Shown: piece after piece, positions 8,671 through 15,001 of the stretch
Layout: each line of letters begins with the position of its first letter
Numbering within the stretch: the first letter of the stretch is position 1
Assembly (NCBI GenBank): GCA_031272655.1
Contig: JAISTJ010000091.1
Location: 1 to 19,077 of the forward strand
Direction of reading: 5' to 3'
Length of the DNA stretch: 19,077 nucleotides
DNA from: Tannerella sp.
Lineage (GTDB): Bacteria > Bacteroidota > Bacteroidia > Bacteroidales > Tannerellaceae
Position numbers and translations under genes: made by a program
Notes under the pieces: generated by a model
Database searches by the model: none
Seen by the model: the letters and a program-made list of their open reading frames with translations, nothing else
What the model was told of the DNA's origin: nothing

Positions 8671-8700
8671 AAAAAAAGAAAAGGTTGTCTCACGACAACC
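8671..8700 (-). terminator. Intrinsic terminator for nadK
   Basis: GGTTGTC (8683-8689) and GACAACC (8694-8700) form a perfect 7-bp stem with a TCAC loop. Read on the minus strand the stem is followed by TTTTCTTTTTTT (8682-8671). The nadK stop lies 114 bases upstream of it on that strand. On the plus strand no T-run follows, so it would not terminate the mrp transcript. Confidence 0.75.
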
Positions 8701-8732
8701 ACAATCTTAATGTTAACCTTAAATCTAATACC

Positions 8733-8879
8733 ATGAAAAACACGGTGCAAAATTACAACGTTTTTTTTAAACCACCAAACGTTTTCGAAAATATTTTTTC
8801 GGTTTTAAGTTTATTTAACTTCTGGCGTCCACGCCCCACATTAATTTTTCCCTCAAAGTTTGATGAAAAGTCTGATTAA
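8733..8879 (+). CDS. Possible 48-residue small ORF, doubtful
   Basis: An ATG at 8733 opens 48 codons beginning MKNTVQNYNVFFKPPNVF and ending at TGA/TAA-type stop 8877-8879. Its last third lies antisense to the 3' end of nadK. A GGTTGTC/GACAACC hairpin and an AT-rich 32-nt spacer precede it. No known domain is recognisable and the composition (many F and N) may just reflect AT-rich DNA. It is the only candidate coding content in the 172-bp gap between mrp and nadK. Confidence 0.2.
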   Translation: MKNTVQNYNVFFKPPNVFENIFSVLSLFNFWRPRPTLIFPSKFDEKSD

Positions 8880-9681
8880 ATCTCTTAATTACGCAAGTCG
8901 TGATTTTGGATTTACTGATATACAGGCTTTTACCGGCTTCAAAGTCCTTATTACGCCCGTCTAATGAGACAAGAAAGGAATTAGTGCGACTTTCGACGTT
9001 TAACATAATTTCACTGTCATTTGGGATGACAATTGGGCGTACATTCAGGGAATGGGGGGCGACGGGACTGAGGATGAAGTTATGGTTTTGCGGCAGGAGG
9101 ATAGGTCCGCCAACCGACATGGAGTAGGCGGTGGAGCCTGTCGGGGTGGCGATAACAAGGCCGTCTGCTTTGTAAGAGGTCAGGTAGTCGTCGTTGAGGA
9201 AGGTGTGAATAGTTATCATGGACGACGTATCCCGCTTAAGCACAGCTATTTCGTTGAGTGCAAAGTTGAACCCGCCGTACGACGCTTCATTGTCGCGCAA
9301 CTCAAGCATCGTGCGCTCCTCAATGCGGTACTCGCCGCGGAACAGCTCGTCAAGCGTTTCATCTATCTGCTTGCTGCTCACGTCCGCCAAAAACCCCAGC
9401 CGTCCGGTATTGATGCCAAGAATGGGGATACGGCGGTCTTTGATTTGAAGCGCTGTCCGCAAAAAAGTGCCGTCGCCGCCGACACTCAACGCTATGTCTG
9501 GGACTATCGAATCAATCACTCCGGCTACCGGCGGGGCATACCCAAACGCCTCCGACAAGAACGCTCCGAACGACGGCTCAATAAAAATTTCCGCGCCCAA
9601 ACTTTCCAACTTGAAAAATAATCCCTTGATTACTTGCAGTTTATCTTCCCTGCATTCACTTCCGAAAACTCCAATTTTCAT
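8815..9681 (-). CDS. nadK: NAD kinase
   Basis: A 288-residue ATP-dependent NAD kinase, the source of NADP. The N-terminal Rossmann-like domain begins MKIGVFGSE. The family's catalytic motif GGDGTFLRT is at 68-76, with the aspartate at 70, followed by LGINTGRLGFLAD at 88-100. The C-terminal domain shows NEIAVLKRD, the substrate-binding TPTGSTAYSMSVGGPI motif, and SPVAPHSLNVRPIV. Length and order are normal. It is divergent from pdxJ, with its promoter box facing the pdxJ box, and has its own terminator beyond its 3' end. The nadK/pdxJ neighbourhood next to exbB-exbD-tonB is, from memory, common in Bacteroidales. Confidence 0.96.
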   Translation of the reverse strand: MKIGVFGSECREDKLQVIKGLFFKLESLGAEIFIEPSFGAFLSEAFGYAPPVAGVIDSIVPDIALSVGGDGTFLRTALQIKDRRIPILGINTGRLGFLADVSSKQIDETLDELFRGEYRIEERTMLELRDNEASYGGFNFALNEIAVLKRDTSSMITIHTFLNDDYLTSYKADGLVIATPTGSTAYSMSVGGPILLPQNHNFILSPVAPHSLNVRPIVIPNDSEIMLNVESRTNSFLVSLDGRNKDFEAGKSLYISKSKITTCVIKRFNQTFHQTLREKLMWGVDARS

Positions 9682-9732
9682 ATTGTTAATATCTTTTTTG
9701 AGTAAAAAATCTGTTTTTTCAACAAATACTTG

Positions 9733-9740
9733 TATATTTG
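9733..9740 (+). promoter_or_regulatory. Predicted -7 box for pdxJ operon
   Basis: TATATTTG matches TAnnTTTG exactly. Transcription would begin near 9746, giving a leader of about 50 nt before the pdxJ ATG at 9796. No convincing -33 TTTG is visible at normal spacing. Confidence 0.55.
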
Positions 9741-9757
9741 CGTACTCCTTTCGGCTG

Positions 9758-9765
9758 CAAAGTTA
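9758..9765 (-). promoter_or_regulatory. Predicted -7 box for nadK
   Basis: On the minus strand this reads TAACTTTG, matching TAnnTTTG, followed by CAGCC. The start site would be near 9752, about 70 bases before the nadK ATG. It faces the pdxJ box only 17 bases away. Confidence 0.5.
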
Positions 9766-9795
9766 AAAGAAAGAGTTTAAATTAAAGAATTTCAG

Positions 9796-10518
9796 ATGAT
9801 AAAATTAAGTGTAAACATCAACAAAATAGCAACGTTACGTAATTCACGCGGGGGTGATATCCCTGACGTTAAGAAAGTTGCGATTGACTGTGAATCATTT
9901 GGAGCACAGGGCATTACCGTGCATCCGCGTCCCGACGGACGGCATATTAAATATAGCGATGTCTTCAATATTAAGCCGATCATAAAAACCGAGTTTAACA
10001 TAGAAGGCTTTCCTGTGAGGAGTTTTGTGGATCTTGTGTTGCAGGTGAAACCGACTCAGGTTACGCTTGTACCGGATGCGCCCGACGACCTTACTTCTCA
10101 CGAGGGATGGGATGTGAAGGCACATTTCGACAGCCTTGTCGAGATAGTGGATTTGTTTACGTCAAGGCATATCAGGACTTCGCTTTTTGTGGGTACCGAC
10201 CTGCAAAACATCGAGTTAGCCGCCAAAACGCGCGCCGACCGCATCGAACTCTACACCGGCCCGTATGCCGAAAACTTCCCGAAAGGGAAAGAGCAGGCCG
10301 TCAAACCCTTTGTCGAAGCGGCTACTTTGGCAAAAGAACTCGGACTTGGAGTTAATGCCGGACATGACCTCAACCTTCAAAACCTGAGATGGTTGGCAGA
10401 AAATATCCCTTGGATAGAGGAAGTCTCTATAGGTCATTCACTTATAAGCGACGCTCTCTATTTCGGCCTTGAAAAAACGATCGCCCTCTATAAGGATGAG
10501 TTACGATTTGAGAGTTAA
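9796..10518 (+). CDS. pdxJ: Pyridoxine 5'-phosphate synthase
   Basis: A 240-residue cytoplasmic TIM-barrel enzyme that condenses 1-deoxy-D-xylulose 5-phosphate with 3-amino-2-oxopropyl phosphate, the ring-closing step of DXP-dependent vitamin B6 synthesis. It opens with [18 protein letters not shown]. The catalytic/phosphate-binding [11 protein letters not shown] region is at about 41-51 (His43, Arg45, His50). A glutamate follows in IKTEFNIE (Glu66), and the second catalytic histidine lies in VNAGHDLN (His190). [16 protein letters not shown] near the C-terminus contains the second phosphate loop. It is first in the operon with exbB, whose start is 26 bases beyond its stop. Confidence 0.96.
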   Translation: MIKLSVNINKIATLRNSRGGDIPDVKKVAIDCESFGAQGITVHPRPDGRHIKYSDVFNIKPIIKTEFNIEGFPVRSFVDLVLQVKPTQVTLVPDAPDDLTSHEGWDVKAHFDSLVEIVDLFTSRHIRTSLFVGTDLQNIELAAKTRADRIELYTGPYAENFPKGKEQAVKPFVEAATLAKELGLGVNAGHDLNLQNLRWLAENIPWIEEVSIGHSLISDALYFGLEKTIALYKDELRFES

Positions 10519-10544
10519 TATAATTCACTAATTATTAAATAGAT

Positions 10545-11264
10545 ATGAATATTTTATTATTATTGCAACAAGCTGTAGGAAATCAGGCGACGACGCCTCC
10601 CGAACTCACTCAACTGGCACTTGACACGATGCCGACCGAAGCTCATATCAATATCCTTGACCTTGCCATTAAAGGCGGCTGGATCATGGTAGTGCTTCTT
10701 ATTCTGTCAATTATCGCTTTTTTCATCTTTGTCCAGCGGTTTCAGATTATCCGTCGCGCCAACAAAAAAGATGAAGGTTTTATGAACCGTATCAAGGATT
10801 ACATCCATGACGGGAAGATTGATTCGGCTATCAACCTGTGCCGCAAAACCCGCAACCCGTCAGCCCGCATGATTGAAAAAGGCATCTCGCGGCTCGGACG
10901 TCCTATGAACGATGTTCTTGTAGCGATTGAAAACGTTGGTAATATTGAGGTTGCCAAGCTTGAGAAGGGTTTCCCGATACTTGCCACCATTGCGGCGGGC
11001 GCCCCGATGATTGGCTTCCTCGGAACTGTTACGGGTATGGTGCGCGCATTTTTCGATATGGCTAATGCCGGCACTAATGTGGATGTAACGCTCCTCTCCG
11101 GCGGTATCTATGAGGCTCTCGTTACTACCGTAGGCGGGCTTGTCGTCGGTATCATCACCCTCTTCGGCTACAACTATCTCGTGGCGCAGGTGGACGGCGT
11201 TATCAACAACCTCGAATCCCGCACTATGGAATTTATGGACCTGCTCAATGAACCTGCTAACTAA
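10545..11264 (+). CDS. exbB: MotA/TolQ/ExbB-family proton channel subunit
   Basis: A 239-residue inner-membrane protein that, with ExbD, uses the proton gradient to drive the TonB-type protein. Three membrane segments are visible: about 46-67 (GWIMVVLLILSIIAFFIF), about 145-168 (ATIAAGAPMIGFLGTVTGMV, the family signature) and about 190-212 (ALVTTVGGLVVGIITLFGYN). A cytoplasmic stretch lies between the first two. The GFLGTVTGM motif and following threonine-containing segment are the conserved proton-path region. TolQ and ExbB cannot be separated by sequence alone. The exbD ATG is nine bases after its stop. Confidence 0.94.
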   Translation: MNILLLLQQAVGNQATTPPELTQLALDTMPTEAHINILDLAIKGGWIMVVLLILSIIAFFIFVQRFQIIRRANKKDEGFMNRIKDYIHDGKIDSAINLCRKTRNPSARMIEKGISRLGRPMNDVLVAIENVGNIEVAKLEKGFPILATIAAGAPMIGFLGTVTGMVRAFFDMANAGTNVDVTLLSGGIYEALVTTVGGLVVGIITLFGYNYLVAQVDGVINNLESRTMEFMDLLNEPAN

Positions 11265-11273
11265 TTGATAATC

Positions 11274-11690
11274 ATGGCTCTTAAAAGAAAAGTCAAAATA
11301 AATCCGAACTTCAGCATGGCGTCAATGACCGACATCATCTTTCTGCTGCTGATCTTCTTCATGGTTACTTCTACGGTGGTAGTGCCTAACGCTATAAAGG
11401 TTACGCTGCCGCAATCGCAGAAACAGACCGCCGCCAAACCGCTCTCGCGCGTTACCATAGATAAAAATCTCAATTATTATGTGGCTTACGGCAACCAGCG
11501 GGAAAAACAGGTGGCTTTCGACGACATAACAGCCTTTCTGCAAGAACGTTACACTCAGGAACCTGAAATGTTTGTCGCCCTCTACGCCGATGAATCGGTG
11601 CCTTACCGCGAAATAGTCAAGGTGCTCAACATCGCTAATAAAAACAAGTTTAAGATGGTTCTCGCCACGAGACCGCAAAGAAACAACTGA
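11274..11690 (+). CDS. exbD: ExbD/TolR-family biopolymer transport protein
   Basis: A 138-residue single-pass inner-membrane partner of ExbB. I chose the ATG at 11274 (MALKRKVKINPNFSMASMTD), three codons inside the longest frame, because it gives the usual short basic N-terminus. The key aspartate of the proton path lies in SMTDIIFLLLIFFMVTSTVV at about 17-36. The periplasmic domain follows, including VTIDKNLNYYVAYGN and the ALYADESVPYREIVKVLNIA motif. Only one exbD is present. Two bases separate its stop from the tonB ATG. Confidence 0.94.
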   Translation: MALKRKVKINPNFSMASMTDIIFLLLIFFMVTSTVVVPNAIKVTLPQSQKQTAAKPLSRVTIDKNLNYYVAYGNQREKQVAFDDITAFLQERYTQEPEMFVALYADESVPYREIVKVLNIANKNKFKMVLATRPQRNN

Positions 11691-11692
11691 TT

Positions 11693-12529
11693 ATGGAACC
11701 CGAAAACGATAATGACAACATCAGGGCATGGACAGTGTCAATCGTCATTCATGTGGTGGCGTTGATAGTCCTCTACCTGACAGTGCTTAGCACTATTGTC
11801 CCAGATGAAGACAGCGGCATCCTCGTCAATTTCGGGGAGTCTTTCGCTTCCGTCGGGACTTATGAGCCGCGCAATACCACTACCGTCCAGCAAAAAGAGA
11901 TTCCCCCGCCACAGCCTCAGCCGAAATCGAAAACTACGGACGAAAAACTTCTTACCCAAGATCAGGAAGAAACAGTAGCAATTCCCGACAAAAAGAAGAA
12001 AGAGACTGAAGATAAGATAGTTAAAGAAAACGTCCGCAAGGAGGAAGAAGAACGCCGGCGTGCTGAAGCCGAACGCCTGCGCCGCCAGCAGGAACAGCGG
12101 CAACAGCAAGAAAATATCAGCAATCTGGCTGACAAGGCGTTCGGACAAGGCTCAACGCAGGAAGCTCAACAAGGCGACCAGCAGGAAGGCTCCGGCAATC
12201 AGGGCAGCCCTTTCGGAAACTCCGATACAGGCGCTAATACAGGCACCGGCGGCTTCGGAAGCTTCAACCTCAATGGCCGCTCTCTCGGCAGTGGCGGTCT
12301 TCCGCGTCCCGACTTCAACAGCCAGCAGGAAGGGAAAATAGTCATCAACATCACCGTTGACCCGAATGGCAATGTTACAAATGCCGTTATCGGACGCGGC
12401 ACCAATATTGACGACTCGCGCCTCCGCAAAAGTGCCCTTGACGCCGCTCGCCGAGCCAAGTTCAATAAGATTCAAGGTACTAATAATCAGAACGGTACGA
12501 TAACTTACAACTATCGTTTTGTACAGTGA
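11693..12529 (+). CDS. tonB: TonB-family energy transducer with TolA-like middle
   Basis: A 278-residue protein spanning the periplasm to power outer-membrane receptors such as the SusC-type transporter in this window. A short cytoplasmic N-terminus is followed by one membrane segment at about 13-35 (WTVSIVIHVVALIVLYL). A short proline stretch lies at about 69-77 (IPPPQPQPK). A highly charged Lys/Glu/Arg/Gln segment, probably helical, spans about 95-145, then a Gly/Gln/Asn/Ser linker to about 205. The TonB C-terminal domain is at about 207-278, with INITVDPNGNVTNAVIGRG and SALDAARRAKFN. The long charged helix resembles TolA more than enterobacterial TonB, so a Tol-like envelope role is an alternative. 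The stop codon lies within the start of a 7-bp periodic region. Confidence 0.9.
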   Translation: MEPENDNDNIRAWTVSIVIHVVALIVLYLTVLSTIVPDEDSGILVNFGESFASVGTYEPRNTTTVQQKEIPPPQPQPKSKTTDEKLLTQDQEETVAIPDKKKKETEDKIVKENVRKEEEERRRAEAERLRRQQEQRQQQENISNLADKAFGQGSTQEAQQGDQQEGSGNQGSPFGNSDTGANTGTGGFGSFNLNGRSLGSGGLPRPDFNSQQEGKIVINITVDPNGNVTNAVIGRGTNIDDSRLRKSALDAARRAKFNKIQGTNNQNGTITYNYRFVQ

Positions 12530-12608
12530 ATAGTGAATAGTGGTCAGTTGTCAATAACATCAAACTTCAAACTTCAAAACTCAAAACTCCAAACCCCAAA
12601 ACTCCAAA
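12525..12608 (+). repeat. 7-bp periodic (heptamer-like) intergenic sequence
   Basis: From the tonB stop to the next start codon the sequence falls into twelve 7-base units: AGTGAAT twice, AGTGGTC, AGTTGTC, AATAACA, TCAAACT twice, TCAAAAC twice, TCCAAAC, CCCAAAA, CTCCAAA, then CAAA before the ATG. Three units are exact tandem duplications. No Shine-Dalgarno sequence and no terminator are present in the gap. Confidence 0.75.
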
Positions 12609-12612
12609 CAAA

Positions 12613-13161
12613 ATGAAAGCTCTCGTTTTACTCGCCACCGGCTTTGAAGAAACCGAAGCGATTGGCACAATTGACGTTCTTCGTCGCGGTATGATAAAAA
12701 CCCTGATAGCATCGGTTACAGGCAGTCCGACAGTTATCGGCGCACATAATATATATGTACGCGCGGAAGACTTGCTTGAAGACGTTGATTTATCCTTTTA
12801 TGACGCAATAGTCCTGCCCGGCGGCGGTCCCGGCAGCCTGATGTTGAAAGAGCATCCGGTTGTCCGCGAGGCGGTTACCGATTTTTACAACTCGGGCAGA
12901 CTGATAGCCGCTATCTGCGCCGCACCGCGCGTTTTCGGCGATCTCGGACTGCTTAAGGGTAAAAAAGCGACATGCTATCCGGGCATTGAGCCGGAGCTGA
13001 AAGGCGCCATCCTGACGGACGCGCCCGCAGTTACTGACGGCAACATCATTACCGGCAAAGGACCTGGCTTCGTCTTCGATTTCGCCCTCGCTATCCTCAC
13101 TTACCTCCATAAAGGCGACGGAATAACCCGTCAGGTAGCAGAAGACCTTCTTATCGCCTGA
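12613..13161 (+). CDS. DJ-1/PfpI (ThiJ)-family protein
   Basis: A 182-residue single-domain protein of the DJ-1/ThiJ/PfpI superfamily, close to the YajL/DJ-1 branch. The nucleophile elbow is RLIAAICAAPRVF, with Cys102 where DJ-1 has Cys106. The acidic partner is Glu15 in GFEETEAIGT. DAIVLPGGGPGS at about 64-75 is the family's glycine loop. Family members are linked to redox stress, glyoxal detoxification or chaperone-like repair; the exact reaction cannot be assigned. It probably shares the pdxJ-exbB-exbD-tonB transcript, though an 83-base periodic gap precedes it. Its last 11 bases overlap the 3' end of the convergent dusB. Confidence 0.9.
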   Translation: MKALVLLATGFEETEAIGTIDVLRRGMIKTLIASVTGSPTVIGAHNIYVRAEDLLEDVDLSFYDAIVLPGGGPGSLMLKEHPVVREAVTDFYNSGRLIAAICAAPRVFGDLGLLKGKKATCYPGIEPELKGAILTDAPAVTDGNIITGKGPGFVFDFALAILTYLHKGDGITRQVAEDLLIA

Positions 13162-14197
13162 CGGAATCCATTATCCCGAACAGTTCATCAACAGTTTCAG
13201 CCCTGAGCATGGCAACACGTGTCGGGCGGAAATCGGGAATGCCTTTGAATAAGGGAGTTACGGCAAGATGGCGACGGATATGCAATATCCCGCGATGTTC
13301 GTCCAACCGCTCTACACTTTGTAACACCTGCTTTTTCAGGATGTCAAGATACCAATCGAATGGCTCGTGGGGCGCCGGTTCGCCGGTTTGCAAGTAATGC
13401 TTCACCTCGCGGAAAATCCATGGCCTGCCGATGCTTGCGCGTCCTATCATTACCCCGTCAACGCCATACCTGTCAAAACATTCTTTGCATCGTTCGGGCG
13501 TGGTGATGTCGCCGTTACCGATTATCGGGATGTGTATGCGGGGGTTGTTTTTGACTTCGCCGATAAGCGTCCAGTCGGCTTCACCGGTGTACATCTGCGA
13601 TCGCGTGCGCCCATGGACAGTCAGGCCGGCTATGCCGCAATCTTGCAGTTGTTCGGCTAATTCTCTTATTATCAGATTATTACAATCCCATCCGAGACGG
13701 GTTTTCACCGTAACGGGAATGTTCACCGCCTTTACCACTTCGCGCGTTATTTCAAGCATCAGCGGTATATTTCGCAGCAATCCCGCGCCCGCTCCTTTTG
13801 ACGCTATTTTTTTTACGGGACAGCCAAAATTTATATCCAAGACGTCGGGATGCGCTTCTTCGCAAATAATTGCCGCTTCACGCATTGTATCAACGTCTTT
13901 GCCATAAATCTGCACCGCTACGGGTCTCTCTTCGTCCGAGATCCGCAACTTCTCTTTTGTCTTGCTGATGTGTCTTATAAGCGCATCAGCCGAAACAAAT
14001 TCGGTATAAACCATATCCGCCCCGAACTGCTTGCACATCAGCCTGAAAGATATATCGGTAACATCTTCCATCGGTGCAAGCATCACCGGACGGGGCTTCG
14101 TTGTCCCGTCTTTGCGAAAGAGGTGAAGCAATCCGGATTCACCGGACTGCTTCACGCTTTGCGAAGGCGATGTCTCACTTTCCGCTATTTGCTTCAT
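13151..14197 (-). CDS. dusB: tRNA-dihydrouridine synthase, DusB type
   Basis: A 348-residue flavoenzyme that reduces specific uridines in tRNA to dihydrouridine using NADPH and FMN. The TIM barrel begins PVMLAPMEDVTDISFR at 38-53. The active-site cysteine is Cys126 in DINFGCPVKK, followed by KGAGAGLL. GLTVHGRTRSQMYTG lies near 190-205. The FMN-phosphate loops are IGNGDI near 216-221 and GVMIGRASIGRPW near 238-250. The first 35 or so residues (KQIAESETSPSQSVKQSGES) are an extra hydrophilic extension, but a later Met would cut the first barrel strand, so I keep this start. The ATG lies inside the 3' end of the OmpA-like gene (23-base overlap), implying translational coupling. The 3' end overlaps the convergent DJ-1 gene. 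Confidence 0.92.
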   Translation of the reverse strand: MKQIAESETSPSQSVKQSGESGLLHLFRKDGTTKPRPVMLAPMEDVTDISFRLMCKQFGADMVYTEFVSADALIRHISKTKEKLRISDEERPVAVQIYGKDVDTMREAAIICEEAHPDVLDINFGCPVKKIASKGAGAGLLRNIPLMLEITREVVKAVNIPVTVKTRLGWDCNNLIIRELAEQLQDCGIAGLTVHGRTRSQMYTGEADWTLIGEVKNNPRIHIPIIGNGDITTPERCKECFDRYGVDGVMIGRASIGRPWIFREVKHYLQTGEPAPHEPFDWYLDILKKQVLQSVERLDEHRGILHIRRHLAVTPLFKGIPDFRPTRVAMLRAETVDELFGIMDSVRR

Positions 14198-14879
14198 TAT
14201 GAGCGTCTTGGAGCATCTTGTCGTTAGCTAAAATCAGTATCTCGACGCGGCGATTCTTGGATCGTCCTTCGGCGGTACTGTTATCGGCTACCGGTTCATG
14301 AATGCCTTTTCCCTCATATTCCATACGTTTGCTGCTTACTCCTTCCGACAGCAGATAGTCGTAAACGCTTTTGGCGCGCTTCTCGGAAAGCGTTTGGTTA
14401 TAATCAACCTTTCCCGTATTGTCCGTATGACCGACTATCTTCAGGTCGGTATCGGGATTTGTCTGAAGGTTGGCGGCAAACTTGCGAAGCGCTGATTTAG
14501 AGGCGTCGCTGACGGTGCTTGAATTGGTGGCGAAAAGAATACCCGAATCGAAGGTAACTTTCAAAGCGGGCGCCTGCCCTTCTTCTTCAATTACCTCAAC
14601 CTGAGTATCTTCCGGTAACACTTGCTCAAGTTCCTTCTTCTGTTTGTCCATTTTCTTTCCGATAATAAGACCTACTCCGGCGCCTACAACACCTCCTACA
14701 GCTGCACCTATTGCAGTACTTTTAGCACTTTTGCCGGCTATTCCCCCGACTGCCGCTCCTGTTGCCGCACCGGCGCCTGCGCCGATAACCGTACCTTTTG
14801 CCGTATTACTCATACCACAGCCGGACAATACCAACAACCCACACAGAGCAACTACTGAAATAATTCTAATTCTCTTCAT
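14175..14879 (-). CDS. OmpA-family lipoprotein with glycine-zipper segment
   Basis: A 234-residue envelope lipoprotein. The signal peptide ends in a lipobox LVLSGC with lipidation at Cys21. A glycine/alanine-rich zipper at about 29-76 could insert into or oligomerise at a membrane. A C-terminal OmpA-like peptidoglycan-binding domain spans about 105-218, with LFATNSSTVSDASKSALRKF, IVGHTDNTGKVDYNQTLSEKRA (split here by Asp153 and Arg168, the usual diaminopimelate-binding pair) and GRSKNRRVEI. It thus probably ties the outer membrane to the cell wall, as Pal does. The dusB start is embedded in its last codons. Confidence 0.92.
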   Translation of the reverse strand: MKRIRIISVVALCGLLVLSGCGMSNTAKGTVIGAGAGAATGAAVGGIAGKSAKSTAIGAAVGGVVGAGVGLIIGKKMDKQKKELEQVLPEDTQVEVIEEEGQAPALKVTFDSGILFATNSSTVSDASKSALRKFAANLQTNPDTDLKIVGHTDNTGKVDYNQTLSEKRAKSVYDYLLSEGVSSKRMEYEGKGIHEPVADNSTAEGRSKNRRVEILILANDKMLQDAHNEANSGK

Positions 14880-14909
14880 ATCAATTTATTTTATGTTAGA
14901 AAAACGCCC

Positions 14910-14917
14910 GAAAGGTA
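14910..14917 (-). promoter_or_regulatory. Possible -7 box for OmpA-like gene
   Basis: The minus strand reads TACCTTTC, one base off TAnnTTTG, with T/A-rich sequence upstream. A start near 14903 would give a leader of about 24 nt. The gap 14880-15001 has no hairpin I would call a terminator for the C10 gene upstream. Confidence 0.3.
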
Positions 14918-15001
14918 CAAATTTTTTTTGAAAATAAATCTTTTTTATTTCTTAAAATTGCATTTGCCGGTTGAAAATAATTTACTCTTCGCCGCTATTG
15001 T

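Noticed and set aside
8683..8700. Hairpin considered as terminator for mrp on the plus strand
   Set aside because: No T-run follows on the plus strand; the T-rich tract is only on the minus-strand 3' side.
9052..9621. 189-residue plus-strand frame antisense to nadK
   Set aside because: It mirrors nadK codon structure and has no recognisable features; nadK motifs are intact on the other strand.
12525..12612. Heptamer-like region considered as a CRISPR array
   Set aside because: Units are 7 bases, degenerate and without spacers; no cas gene is nearby.
13431..13907. 158-residue plus-strand frame antisense to dusB
   Set aside because: Shadow of dusB, whose active-site and FMN motifs are clear.
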